Under the pieces are notes generated by a model. The model searched no databases. It saw nothing but the letters and a program-made list of their open reading frames with translations, and was not told where the DNA came from. DNA of 64,000 nucleotides, taken from JAVBKV01 sp031553885. GTDB lineage: Bacteria; Bacteroidota; Bacteroidia; Bacteroidales; Azobacteroidaceae. Position 1 is the stretch's first letter. Each line of letters starts with the position of its first letter. Below are positions 34,516 to 42,237 of the stretch, one piece after another. The stretch spans positions 1-64,000 of the forward strand of contig JAVBKV010000016.1 of assembly GCA_031553885.1 (NCBI GenBank), written 5' to 3'. Made by a program: the position numbers and the translations under genes.

Positions 34516-35244
34516 ATGAAAAATGAAGATGATATATTCAATGAATTTCAACGGTCGCTGGAAACACTGAAAGGTAATCTACACGTACTGGAAACCAATG
34601 TACCGGTAGAGAAACAAATGGAGTATTTCCGTTATTCCGACGATGTGAGAGCGAAAATGCAGGACAAGAGTATTGAAAGCCAGATCGATGCATTGAATGC
34701 GGAAGGTACTCCTCAGGAAGATAAAAAATTTGCTATGACTTTTTTAGCTATTTCCGGAGATGTCAAAGCATATCGTGCGTTGGAACATTACACCCAGGAT
34801 CATGCCAATGAACCGACAGATCTGGGAGACTGGCTGAAATTATCTTTATTACAGGCCAGAATCACGCTGGAATCGGAACTTTCAGAAGAAAAGCATATTT
34901 TTATTTCTTCCGGACTGGGAGGAAAGGAAGATAAACTTCGTTTCTTTTCCATATTCAGGTCCAACGATCTGTTGCCGTTTTCACCTTACCAGATTCATCT
35001 GATAGAAAAAGAAATCCCATTTTTCATTGGAGAATATCATGGTGAAGTAGAAAATATCACAATCAAAGAAAATTATTTTACCATTGTATTTCTTATCCAG
35101 TTAAAGGTAAATATAAAGGAGGTACTTGAAAAAGCGCTGAATGAATGTAATCAGTATGGAGATTTTATCAGCCGGAAATTTATAGTTACCAATGTAAAAA
35201 TATACAGTGACAAAGAAATTCAGGAAGAACTACAGAAACATTGA
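34516..35244 (+). CDS. Conserved unknown protein before gtrA
   Basis: This 242-residue acidic, mostly helical cytoplasmic protein has no signal or membrane segment. Residues 1-120 look like helical repeats (LEALNAEGTPQEDKKFAM-like), and the second half has mixed alpha/beta character (HIFISSGLGGKEDKLRFFSIF, then EYHGEVENITIKEN). I recognise no family. A TATCTTTG box at 34501-34508 lies only seven bases before the ATG, which would give a nearly leaderless mRNA. The stop overlaps the gtrA start, so translation is coupled. Confidence 0.6.
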   Translation: MKNEDDIFNEFQRSLETLKGNLHVLETNVPVEKQMEYFRYSDDVRAKMQDKSIESQIDALNAEGTPQEDKKFAMTFLAISGDVKAYRALEHYTQDHANEPTDLGDWLKLSLLQARITLESELSEEKHIFISSGLGGKEDKLRFFSIFRSNDLLPFSPYQIHLIEKEIPFFIGEYHGEVENITIKENYFTIVFLIQLKVNIKEVLEKALNECNQYGDFISRKFIVTNVKIYSDKEIQEELQKH

Positions 35245-35702
35245 TGGACAAAAAATTTTTTATTCAAGCCTTAAAATACGGAATCGTTGGCGTAGCTAAT
35301 ACATTGATAACCGCATTGACAATATGGATCATGATGCGATGGGTGTTCAGGGTGAAAGGAGAGGAAGACGTCTCTTCCCTGGTTGTTTCCATATCCAATG
35401 TGATCGGATTTATTGCCGGCCTTCTGAACAGCTTTATCTGGAACCGAAACTGGACATTCAAGAGCCAGAAGAATTGGAAAATTGATTTCCTGAAATTTAT
35501 GCTGGCATTTATCGTCTGTTTTATTCCTCAATTATTACTGGTCGTATTATTGAACAAGTATGCGGCCATTCCTTCTTTCAAATTTCATTGGATGCAGAAC
35601 GAATATCTGATAACTTCTGCTTATATTTGTCAATTAATAGGAATCGTGTTTTATACAACACTGAATTTCCTTTGTAATAAATATTACGCATTCAAAAAAT
35701 GA
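35244..35702 (+). CDS. GtrA family membrane protein
   Basis: This 152-residue protein has four membrane helices (residues about 10-30, 45-65, 85-105 and 122-143). GtrA proteins are thought to flip polyprenyl-linked sugars for glycan modification. The start is ATG 35244, sharing a base with the TGA of the preceding gene. A GtrB-like glycosyltransferase follows six bases after the stop, which supports a flippase and transferase pair. Confidence 0.88.
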   Translation: MDKKFFIQALKYGIVGVANTLITALTIWIMMRWVFRVKGEEDVSSLVVSISNVIGFIAGLLNSFIWNRNWTFKSQKNWKIDFLKFMLAFIVCFIPQLLLVVLLNKYAAIPSFKFHWMQNEYLITSAYICQLIGIVFYTTLNFLCNKYYAFKK

Positions 35703-35708
35703 CCAGAA

Positions 35709-36647
35709 ATGAGGACTTTGAGTGTTATAGTTCCCTGTTATAACGAAGAAGCTGTTATTGAAACAACCTACAACCGGATCAAAGCAGTATTGTCCGGTAT
35801 GCACCAGTTGGATTCCCGGATTATTTTTATTAATGATGGAAGTACGGATCGTACCTATCCGATTCTTTTTCGTATTGCAAGCGAGGATAACCGGGTGAAA
35901 GTAATTCATTTTTCCAGAAATTTTGGTCATCAGGCTGCAGTTACCGCCGGTATCAATCATTGTGATTCTGATTTGGCTGTTATTATTGATGCCGATCTGC
36001 AGGACCCTCCTGAACTTATTCCGGATCTGATTGCTTTGCAGGAAGCCGAACAAGCAAATGTAGTTTATTGCGTCCGCAAATCGAGAAATGGAGAAAGTAA
36101 ATTCAAACGATGGTCGGCTAAGTTTTTTTATCGTACGCTGAATCGGATGTCGGAAGTTAAATTTCCATTGGATACAGGAGATTTCAGACTGATTGATTCC
36201 CGTATTATACAGGAGTTCAACCGTTTTAAAGAACGGGGAAAATACATCCGTGGTTTGATATCCTGGGTCGGGTTCAAGCAAGTACCTTTTTTCTACGAGA
36301 GAGAAGCCCGTTGGGCCGGAGAGACCAAGTATCCGTTGAAAAAAATGTTTTCCTTTGCCTCTACAGCTCTGTTGTATTTTTCCAAGAAACCGCTGTTGTT
36401 GGCAACCAGCTTAGGTTTTATCGCCGTATTCATCGGTATAATACTGGCACTCTGGTATATGTTTGGTAAAATATTCGGCTTTACCCACGCAGAATCCGGA
36501 TGGACCTCCATCATGATCATCGTTATCTTCTTCGGAGGAATTCAACTGCTAACTATAGGAGTATTAGGGCAATACATTGGTATTTTATTCGATGAAGTTA
36601 AAGAAAGGCCGGAATATATTGTTGAAAACACATTGAACATTCATTGA
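35709..36647 (+). CDS. Polyprenyl-phosphate glycosyltransferase, GtrB/DPM1-like
   Basis: This 312-residue protein has a GT2 domain (SVIVPCYNEEAVIE, FINDGSTDRT, DADLQDPPE for DxD, DTGDFRLID) and two C-terminal membrane helices (about 235-258 and 272-295). Such enzymes transfer a hexose from a nucleotide sugar to undecaprenyl phosphate on the cytoplasmic side. The product would be flipped by GtrA next door. It ends two bases from the convergent radA. Confidence 0.9.
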   Translation: MRTLSVIVPCYNEEAVIETTYNRIKAVLSGMHQLDSRIIFINDGSTDRTYPILFRIASEDNRVKVIHFSRNFGHQAAVTAGINHCDSDLAVIIDADLQDPPELIPDLIALQEAEQANVVYCVRKSRNGESKFKRWSAKFFYRTLNRMSEVKFPLDTGDFRLIDSRIIQEFNRFKERGKYIRGLISWVGFKQVPFFYEREARWAGETKYPLKKMFSFASTALLYFSKKPLLLATSLGFIAVFIGIILALWYMFGKIFGFTHAESGWTSIMIIVIFFGGIQLLTIGVLGQYIGILFDEVKERPEYIVENTLNIH

Positions 36648-36648
36648 T

Positions 36649-38022
36649 TCAACCGAATAATTCCCGGAATGCTTCTTCCACTTTTTTGACCGGAACAATT
36701 TTAATCGGGACTTTTTTTGCATCGAAACCCTTCAGGTTATTATGAGGAATAATAATGGTATGGAAACCCAGTTTCTTGGCTTCCAGAATGCGCTGTTCAA
36801 TCCGGTTAACCGGACGGATTTCCCCGGAAAGACCGACTTCTCCACACATACAGACTTCACGCTCAATCGCTAAATCGAGGCTGGAAGAAAGAACAGCACT
36901 GATTACAGACAAATCGATTGCCGGATCATTGACTTTCAATCCTCCGGCTATATTGAGAAATACATCTTTCTGAATTAATTTAAAACCGGCCCTTTTCTCC
37001 AGAACGGCCAGTAACATATTCATCCGGCGTATATCAAAACCAGTAGCACTGCGTTGGGGAGTTCCATAAGCAGCCGTGCTGACAAGCGCCTGAGTTTCAA
37101 TCAAAAAAGGCCGAATTCCTTCGATGGCTGCTGCAATCGACACACCACTCAACCCTTCATGATTTTGAGTCAGTAATAGTTCGGAAGGGTTCGTAACTTC
37201 CCGTAGGCCATGCTGCATCATCTCATAGATTCCTAATTCAGAAGTACTTCCAAATCGATTCTTTATGCTGCGAAGAATCCGGTACATATAATGCTGATCT
37301 CCTTCAAATTGCAACACCGTGTCCACAATGTGTTCCAGCACTTTTGGACCGGCAATATTACCTTCTTTATTGATGTGACCGATGAGTAGGACAGGGGTTC
37401 CTGTTTCCTTGGCAAATTTGAGAATGGAAGCCGAACATTCCCGGACTTGGGTAACACTTCCCGGAGACGACTCGACCCGTTCAGTATAAATTGTTTGTAC
37501 AGAGTCAATTATAACCAAATCCGGTTTTACATTCTGAATATGCGTAAAGATTTGTTCCAGTAATGTTTCACAAACAATATAACAGGAAGGATTAGTAAAT
37601 CCCAATCGTTCAGCTCTGATTTTCAACTGCTTAGCACTTTCTTCCCCTGAAATATAGAGGGTAGTGTAATCATTTAACTGTAAAACGGTTTGTAAAACCA
37701 AGGTAGATTTGCCGATTCCAGGTTCTCCGCCAATCAGCACCAAAGAACCGGGTACCAATCCGCCACCCAGAACCCGGTTAAATTCTTCATCTTTCAATGA
37801 AATACGAATTTCTTCGCCAATCGTAATATCATTGAGTAATAAAGGCCTGGATTTAGGAGATTCAAAATTAGAAAATCCTGGAATTTGTTGCGAAGCATTT
37901 GTTTTTGTTACAATTTCTTCGGTATATGTATTCCATTCGCCGCAAACCGGACATTTTCCCAGCCATTTAGGAGATTCATTACCACAGGATGTACAAAGAA
38001 ATACAGTTTTCGTTTTAGCCAT
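36649..38022 (-). CDS. radA: DNA repair protein RadA
   Basis: RadA is a RecA-related branch-migration protein. The 457-residue protein has the N-terminal C4 zinc finger (CTSCGNESPKWLGKCPVC), a Walker A GGEPGIGKST, the family motif KNRFGSTSE and a C-terminal Lon-like domain (AAYGTPQRSATGFD, GGLKVNDPAIDLS). The length is typical. It is transcribed leftward, convergent with the glycosyltransferase. Confidence 0.96.
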   Translation of the reverse strand: MAKTKTVFLCTSCGNESPKWLGKCPVCGEWNTYTEEIVTKTNASQQIPGFSNFESPKSRPLLLNDITIGEEIRISLKDEEFNRVLGGGLVPGSLVLIGGEPGIGKSTLVLQTVLQLNDYTTLYISGEESAKQLKIRAERLGFTNPSCYIVCETLLEQIFTHIQNVKPDLVIIDSVQTIYTERVESSPGSVTQVRECSASILKFAKETGTPVLLIGHINKEGNIAGPKVLEHIVDTVLQFEGDQHYMYRILRSIKNRFGSTSELGIYEMMQHGLREVTNPSELLLTQNHEGLSGVSIAAAIEGIRPFLIETQALVSTAAYGTPQRSATGFDIRRMNMLLAVLEKRAGFKLIQKDVFLNIAGGLKVNDPAIDLSVISAVLSSSLDLAIEREVCMCGEVGLSGEIRPVNRIEQRILEAKKLGFHTIIIPHNNLKGFDAKKVPIKIVPVKKVEEAFRELFG

Positions 38023-38162
38023 TCAATTCAATCAAATTATTGTTTTAAATACAAAGAGTAAAAATACGAAAATTAATCTGTGATTCAAAGTAGAGAAGTA
38101 TTAATAATATTCTCCATTGTTCTATTAAACATAATAGTAATTATATTCGAATATAAGAAGCA

Positions 38163-38192
38163 AAAAAACCGACTATTGAAAAGCCGGTTTTT
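38163..38192 (-). terminator. Terminator after the TPR protein gene
   Basis: AAAACCGxCT and AAAGCCGGTTTT pair with one mismatch around a short loop. On the minus strand a run of T follows. It lies 20 bases past the stop at 38212. Confidence 0.75.
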
Positions 38193-38211
38193 CTGAGTTG
38201 TATCACAATTA

Positions 38212-39438
38212 TTATTTGTTCAAACTATTGAGTAAAGCATCCATAGCATCAAATTTATCACCCATTTCCAGGTTATAATAAATTCCTCTGAGTGCTATGA
38301 TATAATCTCTTTCTTCCGGTTTCAATTCATGTGCTTTTTCAAAATACGGCATAGCTTTTTTGAATAAATCTTTTGCTTTTTGAATAGCGACCTGATACTG
38401 CTTATTATCATTTATATCATTAGCAGCAGCTTGAGCTTCAACACCTTCGTTGAAATAAATCCGTCCGAGGTTTCCTAATGATTCTGCATACGCAGGATCA
38501 ATGGATAATGCTTTTTCAAAACTTTCCACAGCCTTGGGAATATCTTTTTTATTTTCATAAATCCGTCCCAATACGTCATGGAGTTGTGCATCATTGGGTT
38601 TACGACCGATTGCTTCTTCCAGGTAACCAATTGCTTCGTCGTTTTGATTGGAATAAATGTATTGATTGATCAGGCTCAATAAATAATACGGTTCATTCGG
38701 AAATTTTTCAACCCCTTCCTTCAATGTTTTAACCAGTCCAATGGTATCTTTCAGTTGTTCATATTCATAACAAAGGTATTGATACACTTCGTTTTCTTTA
38801 TAGTTGTCATTTTTCAAACTCTCATACATCTCTGCCGCTTTTTTAGGATCTCCCATTTGGGAAGCGGTAACTGCTGCATAATATTTAATCTGAATGTAAG
38901 TTGTATCTCCGGGCAATACGATTTTGTCACCTTGGAACATATCCAAATTAGGAATATCAAGGTATTGCTTGAAAAATTCATACGCTTGCTTATAATCCTT
39001 TTTTTCAAAGAAATAAGCGCCACCATTGATGTAATAAGCACGGTTAGCCTGGATAATGGATTTCATATCCTTTCTGAATTTAGGTTTTACTTTTCCTTTT
39101 TCATCCGGTTTCTGATCCAGTTCATCCGCTTTCAAGAAATAAGGATTAATTGCTATGAGACTTTTGTACATTACATCCTCATTGGGTTTCTGTCCTAAAA
39201 TTTCTTTTGCTCTTTCCGTATCAAATTGTTTGTTTTCGACCAAACCGGCAACATACCATGTTTCAGCATTGTCTTTTGTTTCCGGATCAGACATGGCCCC
39301 TTTAATCAATGTACGGGCTTCCTCAATATTGGGTTTATCGCTTTTGGCTTCGTTTTTAGCAGCACCTACAGCCTTCTTTTGTCCAAAGGACAAACCGACG
39401 ATAAAACTCAATGCAACTGTAAAAAATAACTTCTTCAT
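38212..39438 (-). CDS. Secreted TPR-repeat protein
   Basis: This 408-residue protein has a signal peptide (MKKLFFTVALSFIVGLSFGQ). At least five TPR-like helix pairs follow, clearest in AQLHDVLGRIYENKKDIPKAVESFEKAL and AESLGNLGRIYFNEGVEAQ. It should be periplasmic and act as a scaffold. It follows gyrA on the same strand after 48 bases. No specific partner can be named. Confidence 0.85.
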   Translation of the reverse strand: MKKLFFTVALSFIVGLSFGQKKAVGAAKNEAKSDKPNIEEARTLIKGAMSDPETKDNAETWYVAGLVENKQFDTERAKEILGQKPNEDVMYKSLIAINPYFLKADELDQKPDEKGKVKPKFRKDMKSIIQANRAYYINGGAYFFEKKDYKQAYEFFKQYLDIPNLDMFQGDKIVLPGDTTYIQIKYYAAVTASQMGDPKKAAEMYESLKNDNYKENEVYQYLCYEYEQLKDTIGLVKTLKEGVEKFPNEPYYLLSLINQYIYSNQNDEAIGYLEEAIGRKPNDAQLHDVLGRIYENKKDIPKAVESFEKALSIDPAYAESLGNLGRIYFNEGVEAQAAANDINDNKQYQVAIQKAKDLFKKAMPYFEKAHELKPEERDYIIALRGIYYNLEMGDKFDAMDALLNSLNK

Positions 39439-39486
39439 TTTCGGTATATTTTTAATATGTTTGCTAACAGATTGTAAAATTATAAA

Positions 39487-42021
39487 TTATTCTGTAATAT
39501 CAGGAATTTCAGACAGATTTTCCGTATTATTATCATCATCTAGAGCACTTTCGGTCATTCCGTCTTCTTCAATCTCAGACATTACTTTACAAACAGATGC
39601 AATTTCATCGTTTCTTTTTTCCAGATTGATCAGTCTGACTCCCTGAGTAGCCCGTCCGATAACATTCAAATCCGACACTTTCATACGGATTGTAATACCG
39701 GATTTATTGATAATCATCAGGTCATTGTCGTCCGTGACACTTTTTATTCCTACTAACGCTCCCGTTTTTTCTGTGACATTCAGCGTTTTAACACCTTTTC
39801 CTCCCCGGTTGGTAATCCGGTAATCATCAATTTTGGAACGCTTTCCGTATCCTTGTTCGGAAACCACCAGAATAGTCTCTTTTTCAATATCCTTGATACA
39901 AACCATTCCGATTACTTCATCGTCCTTTTCATCCAGTGTAATACCTCTTACCCCGGCGGCAGTACGACCCATACAACGAACAGTCTTCTCATGGAAACGG
40001 ATAGCCCTACCCTTTCGGTTCGCAATGACAATTTCATTGTTTCCGTTGGTCATCCTTACCTGGATCACTTCATCATCTTCACGTAAATCAATGGCTATCA
40101 CACCATTAAGACGTGGCCTAGAATAAGCTTCCAGTAATGTTTTCTTGATGACTCCTTTTTTTGTACAGAACATCAGGTAGTTGGAATCCACAAAATCCTT
40201 ATCATTCAATTGCTTAACACGGATAAATGCATTTACTTTATCATCCGGATCAATGTTCAGCAGGTTTTGAATGGCCCTTCCCTTGGAAGTTTTGGTTCCT
40301 TCCGGAATCTGATACACTTTCAACCAGTAACATTTACCTTTTTGGGTAAAGAACATCATGGTATTGTGCATACTGGCCGGATAAATGTATTCCACAAAAT
40401 CCGCATCACGGGTTTCCGTACCTTTCGCCCCTACTCCTCCCCTGTTTTGAGAACGGAATTCGGCCAAAGGAGTACGTTTGATGTATCCCAAATGAGAAAT
40501 CGTAATAATCATCTCATCATCGGAATAAAAGTCTTCAGGATTGAAATCTTCGGTAGCATAAATGATTTCGGTTTTACGATTATCACCAAATTTATCCCGG
40601 ACCTCGATCAGTTCGTCTTTAATCACCTGCATACAAAGATCTTCATTGGAAAGAATTTCTTTCAGGTAAGCGATTAATTTCTGTACTTCTTCGTATTCGG
40701 CGCGTAATTTATCCTGTTCCAGTCCCGTCAGTTGGCGCAAACGCATCTCAACAATTGCACGGGCTTGTATTTCTGATAATTGAAAACGCTCGATCAAACG
40801 CTCGATCGCTTCGGAAGGACTCTGGGAAGAACGAATGATCGCGATTACTTCATCGATATTATCGGATGCAATAATCAATCCTTCCAGGATATGCGCCCGT
40901 TCTTCGGCCTTTCTCAGGTCGTATTTTGTACGGCGAATGACCACATCGTGGCGATGGTCCACAAAATATCGAATCATATCCCTAAGATTCAACATTTTAG
41001 GACGACCGTTAACCAACGCGATATTATTTACACTGAATGATGATTGAAGAGCTGTCAGTTTATACAACTTATTAAGCACAACACTTGAATTGCTGTCTTT
41101 TCTGATATCAACCACAATTCTCATCCCCTGACGGTCGGATTCATCGTTGACGTTGGATATGCCTTCGATTTTCTTTTCTCCGACCAGATCAGCGATATGC
41201 TTAATCAATTCGGATTTATTGACCAGGTAAGGGATTTCAGTAATAATGATTTTTTCCTTCCCGTTTTCGTTTTCGATTTCAGCTTTTCCCCGTAAGATAA
41301 TTCTTCCTCTTCCGGTTTCAAAAGCATCTTTGACTCCGGCATACCCATAAATATATCCACCGGTCGGAAAATCAGGTGCTTTTATATGAACCATCAACCC
41401 TTCTGTATCAATTTCTCCGCGCGCATCGATATAAGCAGTAATGGCATCGATGGCCTCGGTGAGGTTATGAGGAGGCATATTGGTTGCCATCCCGACGGCA
41501 ATTCCGGACGCACCGTTCATCAATAGATTGGGAATACGAGTGGGTAAAACGGTCGGTTCCTTCAACGTATCATCGAAGTTAAGTTGAAAATCCACCGTTT
41601 CTTTATCGATATCTTTCAACATTTCTTCCGCCAGTTTACTTAAACGCGCTTCGGTATAACGCATAGCCGCCGGTTCATCCCCGTCGACAGACCCGTAATT
41701 ACCTTGTCCGTCCACCAAAGGATAGCGTAACGACCAGGGCTGAGCCATACGAACCATGGCATAGTATACGGAACTATCTCCGTGGGGGTGATACTTACCC
41801 AACACTTCTCCTACTATTCTCGCCGACTTCTTAAACGGTTTATCGGATGTGTTTCCCAGCTCATTCATTCCGAATAAAACACGCCGGTGGACAGGTTTGA
41901 AACCATCCCTGACATCCGGTAGTGCACGAGACACAATGACAGACATTGAATAATCAATGTATGCCGACTTCATTTGTTCCTCGATATCGATTCGAATAAT
42001 TCTGTCTTGATTATCAGTCAT
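39487..42021 (-). CDS. gyrA: DNA gyrase subunit A
   Basis: GyrA cuts and rejoins DNA during negative supercoiling. The 844-residue protein has the winged-helix region and quinolone-determining segment HPHGDSSVYYAMVRMAQ (residues about 78-94), the catalytic Tyr in AMRYTEARL (near 122), and the GyrA-box-like QNRGGVGAKG in the C-terminal wrapping domain. Position 87 by E. coli numbering is Tyr where E. coli has Asp. This may be normal for the lineage. An acidic tail ends the protein (DDDNNTENLSEIPDITE). Confidence 0.97.
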   Translation of the reverse strand: MTDNQDRIIRIDIEEQMKSAYIDYSMSVIVSRALPDVRDGFKPVHRRVLFGMNELGNTSDKPFKKSARIVGEVLGKYHPHGDSSVYYAMVRMAQPWSLRYPLVDGQGNYGSVDGDEPAAMRYTEARLSKLAEEMLKDIDKETVDFQLNFDDTLKEPTVLPTRIPNLLMNGASGIAVGMATNMPPHNLTEAIDAITAYIDARGEIDTEGLMVHIKAPDFPTGGYIYGYAGVKDAFETGRGRIILRGKAEIENENGKEKIIITEIPYLVNKSELIKHIADLVGEKKIEGISNVNDESDRQGMRIVVDIRKDSNSSVVLNKLYKLTALQSSFSVNNIALVNGRPKMLNLRDMIRYFVDHRHDVVIRRTKYDLRKAEERAHILEGLIIASDNIDEVIAIIRSSQSPSEAIERLIERFQLSEIQARAIVEMRLRQLTGLEQDKLRAEYEEVQKLIAYLKEILSNEDLCMQVIKDELIEVRDKFGDNRKTEIIYATEDFNPEDFYSDDEMIITISHLGYIKRTPLAEFRSQNRGGVGAKGTETRDADFVEYIYPASMHNTMMFFTQKGKCYWLKVYQIPEGTKTSKGRAIQNLLNIDPDDKVNAFIRVKQLNDKDFVDSNYLMFCTKKGVIKKTLLEAYSRPRLNGVIAIDLREDDEVIQVRMTNGNNEIVIANRKGRAIRFHEKTVRCMGRTAAGVRGITLDEKDDEVIGMVCIKDIEKETILVVSEQGYGKRSKIDDYRITNRGGKGVKTLNVTEKTGALVGIKSVTDDNDLMIINKSGITIRMKVSDLNVIGRATQGVRLINLEKRNDEIASVCKVMSEIEEDGMTESALDDDNNTENLSEIPDITE

Positions 42022-42138
42022 TTATTTATTTATTGGTTTAACTTCAATTGAACGATTTCAAAAAATCGCACTAAGTTACTACTTTTTTTTCAATTACAGA
42101 AATGACTATCGCTTAAATTGATGAAATAAAAACAAATC

Positions 42139-42169
42139 TGCCATTTTGATCGTTTAGTTCAAAATGGCA
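42139..42169. promoter_or_regulatory. Inverted repeat upstream of clpC (possible operator)
   Basis: TGCCATTTTGA (42139-42149) and TCAAAATGGCA (42159-42169) are exact reverse complements separated by 9 bases. It sits between the divergent gyrA and clpC genes, just before the clpC promoter. The 9-base spacing equals that of the CIRCE element bound by HrcA, but the half-site differs from the CIRCE half-site TTAGCACTC. Confidence 0.55.
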
Positions 42170-42203
42170 TACGTTTTGACTAAACAAGAGAGTAAAGATT
42201 TTG

Positions 42204-42211
42204 TATATTTG
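42204..42211 (+). promoter_or_regulatory. -7 element of clpC
   Basis: TATATTTG matches TAnnTTTG and stands 26 bases before the ATG at 42238. A TTTTG at 42174-42178 is 25 bases upstream, longer than the usual 19-21. Confidence 0.55.
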
Positions 42212-42237
42212 TAGCAGATTATAGAGGAAATAAAATT

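Noticed and set aside
39487..42021. Quinolone resistance from Tyr at GyrA position 87
   Set aside because: The segment looks like a lineage-typical sequence, and a single genome cannot show acquired resistance.
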